Below, piece after piece: positions 27,851 through 36,126 of a stretch of 60,343 bases of DNA. A program made the translations under genes and the position numbers. How positions within the stretch are numbered: position 1 is the stretch's first letter; each line of letters starts with the position of its first letter. The notes under the pieces were generated by a model. That model saw only the letters and a list, made by a program, of their open reading frames with translations. It ran no database searches and was not told the origin of the DNA. Where the stretch lies: NCBI GenBank assembly GCA_017858735.1, contig JAFMBH010000014.1, positions 1-60,343 on the forward strand, given 5' to 3'. The stretch is from Bacteroidota bacterium (GTDB lineage Bacteria > Bacteroidota > Bacteroidia > Chitinophagales > Saprospiraceae).

Positions 27851-27872
27851 TAGTCTGACTATTATTAGACTA
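27851..27872. promoter_or_regulatory. Candidate operator: TAGTCT-N10-AGACTA
   Basis: A 6-bp inverted repeat with 10-bp spacer lies 17 bp downstream of the -7 box of the MFS carrier gene. The half-site GTCT/AGAC resembles that of GntR-family amino-sugar regulators, but those sites have no such spacer, so the link is only suggestive. Confidence 0.3.
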
Positions 27873-27942
27873 ACCACCATCCATAAATTAATTGCTTAAA
27901 AATCAATTTTAGTTGAATTTTTGAATAAAACGAATTCCAAAA

Positions 27943-29262
27943 ATGAACCAACCTGTATCCATACATTCTTTAAGCCGAAGAGATACGCATATTTCTATTT
28001 TGATTATTGGTATGATGTTCTTTATTTTTGGATTTGTATCATGGGCAAATGCCATATTAATTCCTTACTTTAAGATTGCCTGTGAGTTGACTAATTTCAA
28101 AGCCTACTTAGTTACTTTCGCCTTTTATATCTCTTATTTTATCATGTCTGTTCCCGCATCCTTTATCCTTTCCTCCATTGGATTCAAAAAAGGGATGATG
28201 CTTGGATTTTGGATCATGTCACTGGGAGCTTTCATCTTTATTCCGGCGGCAATGATGCGAACCTATGAAATATTCTTACTTGGTTTATTTACGCTTGGAA
28301 CAGGACTGGCCATTTTACAAACTGCTGCAAATCCATATATTACGTTATTAGGCCCCAAAGAGCGTGCTGCCCAGCGAATCAGCATCATGGGTATTTGTAA
28401 TAAAGGTGCAGGTATATTAGCTCCATTGGTTTTTGCTGCCGTTATTCTAAAAGCAACAGATAGTGAATTATTTAAAAATCTGGCCTTTATGTCCGGATCT
28501 GAAAAGCAGGCAGCCTTAGACGAACTCATTTCCCGGGTTATCCTGCCTTATTTATTTGTAGGTACTATTTTATTTTTACTTGGATTAGGTATTCGATTTT
28601 CACCCTTACCTGAAATTGATACAGATGGGGAAGTAAATACAGATGAAAATTCCCAACATTCAAAAACCAGCATCTTCCAGTTTCCCCATTTAATTTTAGG
28701 AACACTGGCTATTTTTCTACATGTTGGGACCCAGGTCATTGCCATTGATACGATTATTGGATATGCGGGTTCCATGAATATTCAACTTTTAGATGCCAAA
28801 ATATTTCCATCCTTTACATTGGCGACCACTATTATAGGTTACCTTTTGGGTATTTTAAGTATTCCAAAATGGATCAGTCAGGTAACGGCACTCCGTATAT
28901 GTACCTTATTAGGTCTGATATTTACTATGGGCATTTTATTTGCATCTGGTCCTGTAAAATTAGCTGGCCTACAAGCAGACTGGAGCATCTGGTTTGTTGT
29001 ATTATTGGGATTAGCAAATTCATTAATTTGGGCAGGAATATGGCCTTTAGCCATAGATGGCTTAGGGAAATTCACCAAATTAGGAGCATCCATCCTCATT
29101 ATGGGTTTATGTGGAAATGCCATTCTTCCTCTTTTTTATGGGTATTTTGCGGACCTTTATGATCTGAGAACAGCCTACGTTGTTCTCGTTCCTTGCTATC
29201 TTTATTTAATCTTTTATGCCTTTAAAGGCCATCAGATTCGTTATTGGACAAAAAAAATATAA
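27943..29262 (+). CDS. MFS sugar transporter, FucP/NagP type
   Basis: 439 residues and 12 transmembrane helices. FFIFGFVSWANAILIPYFK in helix 1 and QTAANPYITLLGP in helix 4 are hallmarks of the fucose/glucose-galactose/GlcNAc proton symporters. NagP-type members import N-acetylglucosamine in Bacteroidota and Gammaproteobacteria. The neighbours (NagA, a NagB-family enzyme, a NagX remnant) make N-acetylglucosamine or a related amino sugar the probable substrate, as inference. The next gene starts 1 bp after its stop. Confidence 0.85.
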   Translation: MNQPVSIHSLSRRDTHISILIIGMMFFIFGFVSWANAILIPYFKIACELTNFKAYLVTFAFYISYFIMSVPASFILSSIGFKKGMMLGFWIMSLGAFIFIPAAMMRTYEIFLLGLFTLGTGLAILQTAANPYITLLGPKERAAQRISIMGICNKGAGILAPLVFAAVILKATDSELFKNLAFMSGSEKQAALDELISRVILPYLFVGTILFLLGLGIRFSPLPEIDTDGEVNTDENSQHSKTSIFQFPHLILGTLAIFLHVGTQVIAIDTIIGYAGSMNIQLLDAKIFPSFTLATTIIGYLLGILSIPKWISQVTALRICTLLGLIFTMGILFASGPVKLAGLQADWSIWFVVLLGLANSLIWAGIWPLAIDGLGKFTKLGASILIMGLCGNAILPLFYGYFADLYDLRTAYVVLVPCYLYLIFYAFKGHQIRYWTKKI

Positions 29263-29263
29263 A

Positions 29264-30259
29264 ATGAATTTCAACCCATTTACCAGACGGGATTTTATAA
29301 AATCAATGGCCTTTTCAGGGATTATTCTGCCTTTTATTTCAAAAAATATAAAAATCCAGTCTGAAATGGGTAAACGAATTGGATTAATTGGCCTTGATAC
29401 CTCTCACAGTGTCGCATTTACCAAATCTTTAAATCTGGATACTCAAAATACCTCCTTTGACGGATTTAAAATGGTCGCTGCGTATCCGTATGGAAGCAGA
29501 GATATCCTTTCCAGTACAGAGAGGATTCCTGGTTATACGGAAGATGTCAGAAAATTAGGGGTAGAAATTGTGGGATCCATCCAGGAACTTTTAAAAAAGG
29601 TAGATTTTGTCCTTTTAGAGACAAATGATGGTCGCTTGCATCTTGAACAAGCTATTGAGGTCTTTAAATCGGGCAAAACGACCTTTATTGACAAACCCAT
29701 TGCTGCCTCTTTAGCGGACACAAAAGCCATTTTCCGTGAAGCAGAAAGATATCAGGTTCCCATTTTTTCATCTTCCTCCCTGCGTTTTGCTACAGGCATG
29801 TCTGCTGTAAAGGAAGGCAAGATAGGAGAGATTCTTGGAGCAGAAACTTACAGCCCAATGAAATTTGAAAAAACCCATCCTGATTTATTTTGGTATGGCA
29901 TACATGGGGTCGAAATGTTATTTACGGTGATGGGAACAGGCTGTGTTTCAGTACAAAGAACCATTTCTGAGCAGGAGGAATTATGCACAGGTATCTGGAA
30001 AGACGGAAGAATTGGAACTTTTCGAGGTCTTAAATCAGGTAAACAAGATTATGGTGGAACTGCATTTGGAAAAACGGGCATTCTTACTTTAGGACCATAT
30101 AATGGATATGACCCTCTGTTACTTCAAATTATCCATTTCTTTAAAACAGGTATTCCACCCGTTCAAAAAGCTGAAACACTCGAAATTGTTGCTTTTATGG
30201 AGGCTGCCGATGTAAGCAAGCAAAAGAAAGGAGCCATGGTAAAGATTTCTAACCCTTAA
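29264..30259 (+). CDS. Exported Gfo/Idh/MocA-family oxidoreductase
   Basis: About 331 residues from the ATG at 29264, which begins a twin-arginine leader (TRRDFIKSMAFSGIILPF) and lies 1 bp past the MFS stop; a longer frame from 29216 would overlap the transporter. The Rossmann core starts KRIGLIGLDTSHSVAF; TTFIDKPIAASLADTK holds the conserved lysine and GIHGVEMLFTVMG the active-site His region. It is likely a periplasmic NAD(P)-type oxidoreductase with tightly bound cofactor. Co-transcribed with the sugar carrier; converges on nagA with a 13-bp gap. Confidence 0.8.
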   Translation: MNFNPFTRRDFIKSMAFSGIILPFISKNIKIQSEMGKRIGLIGLDTSHSVAFTKSLNLDTQNTSFDGFKMVAAYPYGSRDILSSTERIPGYTEDVRKLGVEIVGSIQELLKKVDFVLLETNDGRLHLEQAIEVFKSGKTTFIDKPIAASLADTKAIFREAERYQVPIFSSSSLRFATGMSAVKEGKIGEILGAETYSPMKFEKTHPDLFWYGIHGVEMLFTVMGTGCVSVQRTISEQEELCTGIWKDGRIGTFRGLKSGKQDYGGTAFGKTGILTLGPYNGYDPLLLQIIHFFKTGIPPVQKAETLEIVAFMEAADVSKQKKGAMVKISNP

Positions 30260-30272
30260 AATTTGTTTGCTT

Positions 30273-31463
30273 TTACGTTTTCTGGAAAATGGATTTTCCC
30301 ATGACAAAGGTTTGTTGAACCTCAATTTGGTCGTTAAAAATAACGATATCTGCATCTTTTCCAGGAGCTAAAGTACCTTTTTTATCCTGGATATTCATAA
30401 TTCGGGCAGGTGTTTCAGAAATCATTCTAATGCATTCAATTAAAGGGACTTCTGCCATTTCGAGCATCGTTCTGATCAATCGGTCTGCCGTAGCCACGCT
30501 GCCCGCAAAGGCAGTACGATTGGGTAACTTAGCTACCCCATCTTCCACCAAGACAGGCAAACCATTTTTCAACGAACCCAATACTGAATCACCTGCTGGC
30601 ATATCGGCAGCCCGCATAGCATCGGTTATTAAGGCAATCCTTCCAGGACCCTTCAATTTATAAACTAATTTTAATAAGGGTGCAGGTAAATGAACGCCAT
30701 CAGCGATAATTTCAACGTCCATTTCATCTAATAGATAAGCTGACTCAATAACACCCGCATAGCGAAATGCATTTCGACGGGTTACACCCGACATAGCCGA
30801 ATAAAAATGGGTTGCCAAAGTGTACCCACCCTGTTGAAATGCTTCCAACACTTCTTCATAAATGGCATCGGTATGGGCAATTGCTGCTAAAACACCTTTT
30901 GAACTAATATATTTACCAAATTCAACCGCTCCTTTCAATTCAGGTGCCGCACTCCAACGTTTGATAAAGGGATAAGTTTCAATTATTTCTTTATATTCCT
31001 TTGGATCAGGATCACGTATGTATTTGGGATCCTGAGCTCCTCTTTGAGATAACGCAAAATAAGGTCCTTCCAAATGCATTCCAACAAAATGTGCTCCATG
31101 GGTATTTTGCAAACAAGCCTGAGAATAAGCTTCCAGCGTTTGAATTAAATCCTCCTTTTCACAGGTAAGCGTGGTAGGCAGCATAGAAGTTGTCCCATGT
31201 TTTGCATGGATTTGAGCAATATTTAAAAATGCATCTCTTGTTCCATCCATAAAATCAAATCCGCCACCTCCATGCAAATGGATATCCATAAATCCAGGAG
31301 AAATATAATGACCTTGAGCGTCAATTAGTCGGGAGTCTGGAAAGGCGGTATCCGCTGGTTCAATGGCTAAAATTTTCCCGTTTTCAACTAATAAACATGA
31401 ACCAGATAATATTTTATCCTGCGTGATAATCGGACCATTTCCTATTTTAAGTCGTCCAACCAT
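30273..31463 (-). CDS. nagA: N-acetylglucosamine-6-phosphate deacetylase
   Basis: 396 residues, full length. It converts GlcNAc-6-phosphate to glucosamine-6-phosphate plus acetate in the cytoplasm. The amidohydrolase motifs are complete: DIHLHGGGGFDFMDG near residue 60, MHLEGPYF with the metal-ligand Glu, AIAHTDA and THFYSAMSG with the two His, and LITDAMRAADMPAG with the catalytic Asp. The C-terminus (KGTLAPGKDADIVIF) returns to the beta-sandwich domain. It is the last gene of the minus-strand operon, 1 bp after the nagB-family gene. Confidence 0.92.
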   Translation of the reverse strand: MVGRLKIGNGPIITQDKILSGSCLLVENGKILAIEPADTAFPDSRLIDAQGHYISPGFMDIHLHGGGGFDFMDGTRDAFLNIAQIHAKHGTTSMLPTTLTCEKEDLIQTLEAYSQACLQNTHGAHFVGMHLEGPYFALSQRGAQDPKYIRDPDPKEYKEIIETYPFIKRWSAAPELKGAVEFGKYISSKGVLAAIAHTDAIYEEVLEAFQQGGYTLATHFYSAMSGVTRRNAFRYAGVIESAYLLDEMDVEIIADGVHLPAPLLKLVYKLKGPGRIALITDAMRAADMPAGDSVLGSLKNGLPVLVEDGVAKLPNRTAFAGSVATADRLIRTMLEMAEVPLIECIRMISETPARIMNIQDKKGTLAPGKDADIVIFNDQIEVQQTFVMGKSIFQKT

Positions 31464-31464
31464 G

Positions 31465-32211
31465 TTATTTATATTCCGATGGTAGCAGCGAAGCAGCCTG
31501 AGTGTCTAAATATAAATGGCAATCAGCATGCTTTTGTAAAATACTGGCTGGGAAAAGATTAGAAACATTTAAAGTCAAACAATCCCGAACAGCTTTTGCT
31601 TTGCGCTCATCTGGAACAGAGCAAATAATATGACTCGATTTCATAATCTGACGGATGGACATACTAATAGCATATTGAGGAACCTCTTCCAGGGATTCAA
31701 ACCAGCCTTCTCCCCATTGTTGAGCGCGACAAGCCTGATCTAAAGCCACCACAATGTATGGCTTTTCTGTATCGAAATCAGCAGGGGGATCATTAAAAGC
31801 GAGATGTCCGTTTTCGCCAATACCAACAAAAGCCACATCAATCGGATTTTCAAGAATAAGTCCACCCAAACGCTTACATTCCAGGGTAGCATCTACTTCA
31901 CCATCAATTAAATAAGCCTTTTTTAGTTTTGGCACCCATTGTATAAAACGCTCTTTCAAATAATTCCGAAAGCTGGCTTTATGGTGAACTGAAAGTCCTA
32001 TATATTCATCTAAATGAAACATTTGAACATTCTCCCATTTAATTTCCTCGTCGGAAATTAAATATTGAATTGTTTCAAACTGACTGGTCCCAGTAGCCAG
32101 AATAATATTGGCAAAGCCTTTTTCTTGAATGGCTTTTTTAATGAGCGAGGCGCCCATTTTACCAGCAGCCTGTCCCAGTTCTTTGGGCGTATTAAAAAGG
32201 TGTAAATTCAA
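31465..32211 (-). CDS. nagB: NagB-family glucosamine-6-phosphate deaminase/isomerase (stand-alone)
   Basis: 248 residues. MFHLDEYIGL carries the Asp that acts as general base in E. coli NagB (D72). The second active-site segment reads GIGENGHLAFNDPP: the His is kept, the position of D141 is Asn, and that of E148 is Asp. This variant is seen in a NagB/6-phosphogluconolactonase-like subfamily. It probably makes fructose-6-phosphate and ammonia from GlcN6P. The start is TTG at 32211, inside the tail of the truncated acyltransferase gene; no in-frame ATG fits better. A second NagB, fused to PIG-L, is at 38890. Confidence 0.85.
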   Translation of the reverse strand: MNLHLFNTPKELGQAAGKMGASLIKKAIQEKGFANIILATGTSQFETIQYLISDEEIKWENVQMFHLDEYIGLSVHHKASFRNYLKERFIQWVPKLKKAYLIDGEVDATLECKRLGGLILENPIDVAFVGIGENGHLAFNDPPADFDTEKPYIVVALDQACRAQQWGEGWFESLEEVPQYAISMSIRQIMKSSHIICSVPDERKAKAVRDCLTLNVSNLFPASILQKHADCHLYLDTQAASLLPSEYK

Positions 32212-32416
32212 AATAGTAAGCGTTAAATGCGTAAAAATATTTTTGAAAGGAGAAATTTTCCCAAAATGAAGTTTTCGTCATTTTGGCCATTCCTTGGACA
32301 ATATCATCCGCACCAATAATCCAGAACATATCAAAACCACGCAACACATCGAGTGAAACCAATCGGTTATTCAGAAAAGACGCATTTGTTTTGTTAAAAA
32401 TACTTAAACCTTGCAT
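32192..32416 (-). pseudogene. N-terminal remnant of a NagX/heparan-alpha-glucosaminide N-acetyltransferase-like protein
   Basis: 74 codons. RLVSLDVLRGFDMFWIIG is the hallmark start of the DUF5009/NagX acyltransferase-like membrane family, whose members have about 370-400 residues and many helices. Here the family likeness ends soon after WIIGADDIVQGMAKMTKTSF, and the frame runs into 22 unrelated residues and stops 20 bp inside the nagB coding region. Nothing resembling the rest of the family follows, so most of the gene has been deleted. Its place between a Gfo/Idh/MocA gene and nagB is where nagX would be expected in an amino-sugar operon. Confidence 0.75.
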
Positions 32417-32419
32417 GCC

Positions 32420-33769
32420 TTATAATTTAGGCTCCCAACCTGGCTGATATTCTCTTGTCCAATAGGACATGGCTTGTTTATCGTTTAAAATATGACCATT
32501 TTTAGGATTAATATCTAAGGTTCTGCCTACCCGTTGAGAAATATTACCTAATTGCACTAAAAGCGTACTTTGATGTCCACTTAGAATATCTGAATTTAGT
32601 TTTCCACCCAAACGAATACCATCGAAAAAATTTAGAATATGCAATGCGTCCAGATTTTGGGAGGGATCAGCAATATTTCGGGCATCAACGGCAAAATTAT
32701 TTTTAACCTCCTTCACCAGATTATTTTTTAGGTCATAAATCTTATAGGAATTCCCACTTTCGATGACCATACTTCCATTTTCCGCATAAAAAATAACCCC
32801 CACACTATTTGCTTCTAACGCTTTCCCATTGCAACTTCTTCCTTCCCAGGAGATCATAGACTTATTATCAAATTCCAGATTGATAATTTGGGTATCTGGC
32901 GTTTCCCAATCATCTTTATACATATATCTGCCTCCTGAAGAACTCACTTTTGTAGGATAATCCACATTAAGACCCCAACGAGCCAAATCGACCATGTGTG
33001 TTCCATTATTTAGCGCTTCACCTGTTCCCCAATGCCAAAACCAATGCCAGTTATAGTGAATAAGATTATCCTTAAACTTTTTCCTGGGTGCAGGGCCTTG
33101 CCACAAATCATAATTTAGCCAGGAAGGCACCGCAGTTTCGTTTCCAACACCTATAGATGCACGATTATTTGTGTACCAGGTTTTGGCAAAATAAGGGCGA
33201 CCAATCACCCCTGCATGTAATTCAGCAATGGCAGCGGCTACATTTGGCCAGGAACGACGCTGATTACCCATTTGCAAGACACGTTTATGCTTTTCAGCCG
33301 ATTTAATCAGCATTTCACCTTCCCAAGGATTATGACTACAAGGTTTCTCCAAATAGACATGCTTTCCAGCTGAACAAGCCAATAAAGTAGCAGGTGCATG
33401 CCAATGATCGGGAGCGGTGACAATGAGTGCATCCAAATTTTTATCTTCCAGAGCAACTCTGAAATCGGGTGTTGCCTGGGGCCTAAAAGCCTGAATTTTA
33501 CCCAATGCATTAATACAGTTTTCAGCAGCACGAGAATCAACATCACAGACATGTATCACTTCACAGTTCTTCTGTTGGGCAAAATTTTTACTAACCGCCA
33601 GGCCTCTACTATTCACCCCCATAACAGCCACACGAATTTTTTCATTGGCTCCCACGATTTGGCGATAGCTTTTAGCCGAAAAGGCGGGTACCAAACCACC
33701 TATTCCTATGACAATACCACCAGAAATGGCATTTTTAATAAAGGTTCTTCGTGTATTTTTCATTCTCAT
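32420..33769 (-). CDS. Exported Gfo/Idh/MocA-family oxidoreductase (long form)
   Basis: 449 residues with a Tat leader (TRRTFIKNAISGGIVIGIGG). The Rossmann domain begins KIRVAVMGVNSRGLA; HVYLEKPCSHNPWEG holds the EKP motif, and WHWFWHWGTGEALNNGTH with HMVDLARWGL is the C-terminal catalytic region of the large Bacteroidota/Planctomycetes subgroup. The GGHGG loop that marks GH109 glycosidases is not seen, so oxidoreductase is the safer call. First gene of the minus-strand amino-sugar operon; the NagX remnant starts 3 bp after it. Confidence 0.82.
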   Translation of the reverse strand: MRMKNTRRTFIKNAISGGIVIGIGGLVPAFSAKSYRQIVGANEKIRVAVMGVNSRGLAVSKNFAQQKNCEVIHVCDVDSRAAENCINALGKIQAFRPQATPDFRVALEDKNLDALIVTAPDHWHAPATLLACSAGKHVYLEKPCSHNPWEGEMLIKSAEKHKRVLQMGNQRRSWPNVAAAIAELHAGVIGRPYFAKTWYTNNRASIGVGNETAVPSWLNYDLWQGPAPRKKFKDNLIHYNWHWFWHWGTGEALNNGTHMVDLARWGLNVDYPTKVSSSGGRYMYKDDWETPDTQIINLEFDNKSMISWEGRSCNGKALEANSVGVIFYAENGSMVIESGNSYKIYDLKNNLVKEVKNNFAVDARNIADPSQNLDALHILNFFDGIRLGGKLNSDILSGHQSTLLVQLGNISQRVGRTLDINPKNGHILNDKQAMSYWTREYQPGWEPKL

Positions 33770-33789
33770 CCTGATAATTAACTATATTC

Positions 33790-33797
33790 CAAATATA
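33790..33797 (-). promoter_or_regulatory. -7 promoter box for the minus-strand amino-sugar operon
   Basis: TATATTTG on the minus strand matches TAnnTTTG and lies about 20 bp before the ATG at 33769, giving a short leader for the Gfo/Idh/MocA-nagB-nagA operon. Confidence 0.55.
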
Positions 33798-33934
33798 ACT
33801 TTTTCAAAATGAAATTTTTAAGGAAAAGGATAATTATTTTTTGGTAATTGGTTGTTGGTACTTTCAAAATTAGTTCTCTCGCTGTATTCTTTGTTTTGAA
33901 TATTAGGTTTGGATGGATGTATAAAAATGCTTTA

Positions 33935-33974
33935 ATCCGCGGAACGTAGCTAAATTTACATAGATTCCGCGGAT
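33935..33974. repeat. Inverted repeat with 10-bp arms and 20-bp loop
   Basis: ATCCGCGGAA (33935-33944) and TTCCGCGGAT (33965-33974) are perfect inverted copies, each with an inner CCGCGG palindrome. It stands out by GC content from the AT-rich surroundings. It lies in the 226-bp gap between the amino-sugar operon promoter and the eroded region, so it could be a terminator, a REP-like element or a recombination remnant. Confidence 0.6.
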
Positions 33975-33995
33975 AATGCTATTTATTTATAAAGA

Positions 33996-34352
33996 TCACT
34001 TGGTTGTATTATTTAGTCTAAGGTCAAGAGGCTCTTTGTAAGTCCACTCATGCATGGTTGTATCATAATGAGACATCATTCCGGGAAATTCTATAAAATC
34101 TTCCCGAAGAGACGTCATTGGAATTGACCCTTTATTTTTAATCAAATCGTTGAAAATTAATTTGCCGAAATTTACAACCTCCGTTTCAGGAATCATTTTA
34201 GTAACGAAAAATTCCCTAAAGAAGTTAATCTCCCCATTTTTATCCAGGGTAAACATGCCGGCAACACCTCTTTTATAATCATTTATATTTCTGGCCGGTC
34301 TGAGCAGATAAAAATAATAACGGGACTTCTCGTCTTTGAAGAATCGCATCAC
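33996..34352 (-). pseudogene. Unrecognised fragment, in frame after the TonB-receptor remnant
   Basis: A 118-codon frame starting GTG-ATG (34352/34349). It is in the same frame as the TonB-receptor plug remnant and begins directly after that remnant's TAG stop. The sequence (YYFYLLRPARNINDYK, GVAGMFTLDKNGEIN, MSHYDTTMHEWTYKEP) looks like a globular protein and not like a TonB barrel. I recognise no family. It may be the C-terminal piece of another gene joined to the receptor fragment by a deletion. Confidence 0.4.
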
Positions 34353-34640
34353 CTATAATTTGAGACTTTCCCGCAAGTAAAAAGTGCGATGTTTGGCTAA
34401 GTATCTGGGGGCTAAACCCCTGATTTGTAAAAAATTATTATCTGTAATGGTAATACCGGGCACCCGCTTAACTACCTGAGCAGCATCTCTGTCTAAAGAA
34501 AGAGAAATTTGCTCGGTAGAAAAGCCGCTTACCACCTGAAATGATCTGCATATATCTGAAATAATGGCTATGTTTGCGTTGGTCTCCCTGCCAGCGACGA
34601 TCGTTACTTCACCCAGGTTTACTAAATCTAACCAAAGTTT
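34353..34640 (-). pseudogene. TonB-dependent receptor remnant (plug domain only)
   Basis: The frame reads LGEVTIVAGRETN, then GFSTEQISLSLDRDAAQVV, then RVPGITITDNNFLQIRGLAPRY, which is the N-terminal plug of a SusC/CirA-like outer-membrane receptor of the kind with 'DRDAAQVVKR-PG-TI-DN'. After APRY the sequence loses the family pattern and a TAG follows at 34355-34353. There is no signal peptide, no TonB box upstream and no barrel downstream, so roughly 90 percent of the receptor is gone. Confidence 0.75.
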
Positions 34641-34734
34641 AAATCCAGAAAAATAAGTTTAAATTTTTTAAAGTAAATACTAATCATTTTTACAAGTAGA
34701 AAAATTTTCTCTATTTTTAATAAAATTTAACCTA

Positions 34735-35700
34735 TTGTACATTCATTATATCATCCTTGCCCATCATTTTCCAGCTCAATTGAAAAAATTGGTAGATAGA
34801 TTAAATGACGAAAACGTTTTCTTCTTTATTCATATAGATATAACCTCCGATATTCATGAATTCAAAAAATTAATTTCCCATTCGAATGTGCTATTTCTTA
34901 AAAAAAGAGAAAATGCAATATGGGGTAATTTTACTATTGTTCAGGCAACTTTGAATGGTATCAATGAAGTAATTAAATATGATAGAGGTGGTTTTACCAT
35001 ACTTCTTAGTGGACAGGACTATCCATTAGTAAGTAAGCAGCATATCAAACGATTTCTTTCAACACACCGTTCATATAATTTCATTGATATAAAGCCAGCA
35101 CAGGAGGCCTGGCCTGTTGAATATAATACTAAAATTAAAAATTACTACCTAAACCTTACCCCAAAAAGGGGGAATGGGTTTTTTATACCTTATTTCCTGG
35201 ATACCCCCTTTATTTCCTTTTTAAAAACCATCTTTCATTTAATGAAACACGGCATCAGACAAAAGAATCTGCGACTGTGCTTACAAGTTTTAAAGTTATT
35301 TAAAAAAAGGAATTCTCCCATTCCCGAACATTATGGTGGTTCACAATGGTGGGCATTAAATAATGAAACTTTAAAAATGATATTGAAATATTTGGAAGAA
35401 AATCCCTTGTTTCTAAAGTTTCATAGATATACTTATATACCTGATGAAATATTTTTTCATACCATCATTAAAATATTGGCAGATAAACATCCTGAATTAA
35501 AAATTCTTCCATCATTAACTTATGTCAATTGGAAGAAACTGGATTATGACTTTCCTGCTGTTTTTGGGACAAACGATATAGATGAGTTAACAAAAGCTAA
35601 AAAAAACGGAAAATTATTTGCCAGGAAATTTGAAGCTCATAATGATGCCGGAATATTAGATTTATTAGACGAAGCGGCTTACTATTCGGGGGAACAATAG
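34735..35700 (+). CDS. GT14-type glycosyltransferase (core-2/I-branching family)
   Basis: 321 residues, starting at a TTG (34735) because the family's N-terminus, YIHYIILAHHFPAQLKKLVDR, begins there and no upstream ATG exists. Other landmarks are FFFIHIDITSD, NAIWGNFTIVQATLNGI, LLSGQDYPLVS, YGGSQWWALN and YIPDEIFFHTII, all typical of bacterial proteins of the beta-1,6-N-acetylglucosaminyltransferase family. It presumably decorates a surface glycan in the cytoplasm or at the membrane. It stands alone between remnants of other genes, far from the polysaccharide operon. Confidence 0.82.
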   Translation: MYIHYIILAHHFPAQLKKLVDRLNDENVFFFIHIDITSDIHEFKKLISHSNVLFLKKRENAIWGNFTIVQATLNGINEVIKYDRGGFTILLSGQDYPLVSKQHIKRFLSTHRSYNFIDIKPAQEAWPVEYNTKIKNYYLNLTPKRGNGFFIPYFLDTPFISFLKTIFHLMKHGIRQKNLRLCLQVLKLFKKRNSPIPEHYGGSQWWALNNETLKMILKYLEENPLFLKFHRYTYIPDEIFFHTIIKILADKHPELKILPSLTYVNWKKLDYDFPAVFGTNDIDELTKAKKNGKLFARKFEAHNDAGILDLLDEAAYYSGEQ

Positions 35701-35886
35701 CGAGTAAAAATAGGACAAGTCAATATTACGATGTACAATACCTATTTTTTTACATTCACCTATTTCCTATGATCATCACATCCATTTAATTGATTTGCAA
35801 ATACAACTTTTATATATGCGGGGAAAAACTTACTAAAAAGAATAACTCACGTAATAATTTATTATATTTCTACGTAAATTTAAATT

Positions 35887-36126
35887 ATGAGCACGAAACT
35901 CACTTTGAATCTTGATAAAGAAATAATTAACGAAGCAAAAATTTACGCTAAAAGTCATAGTGTAAGTCTATCAAAATTGATAGAAAACTACCTAAATTCG
36001 TTAACACAAAAGTCAAAGGAAAAATCATCTGTTAGTGCGTTGGTAGAAAGTTTGACTGGAATTATTCCTAACGATTATGAAGAAAGAGATGATTATAGAA
36101 ATTATATTGACAAGAAATATTCATGA
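35887..36126 (+). CDS. DUF6364-like antitoxin
   Basis: 79 residues. KLTLNLDKEIINEAKIYAK and SLSKLIENYLNSL form a ribbon-helix-helix-like N-terminus, followed by a linker and an acidic C-terminus ending DYRNYIDKKYS that would bind the toxin. This is the layout of the DUF6364 antitoxins paired with PIN-domain RNases. Its TGA overlaps the ATG of the toxin gene in an ATGA junction. The antitoxin looks intact although its toxin is interrupted. Confidence 0.8.
   Translation: MSTKLTLNLDKEIINEAKIYAKSHSVSLSKLIENYLNSLTQKSKEKSSVSALVESLTGIIPNDYEERDDYRNYIDKKYS

Larger units (their letters stand above)
27643..27942. other. Intergenic regulatory region upstream of the MFS carrier
   Basis: 300 bp without a convincing gene; short frames on both strands have no family character. 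It contains a TATATTTG box and a TAGTCT/AGACTA inverted repeat, listed separately. Confidence 0.6.

Noticed and set aside
27674-27880. Minus-strand 68-codon frame upstream of the MFS carrier
   Set aside because: It overlaps the promoter box and inverted repeat and shows no family character.
32420-33769. GH109-type N-acetylgalactosaminidase
   Set aside because: The fold is shared, and the amino-sugar context is tempting, but the GGHGG-type loop of GH109 was not seen.
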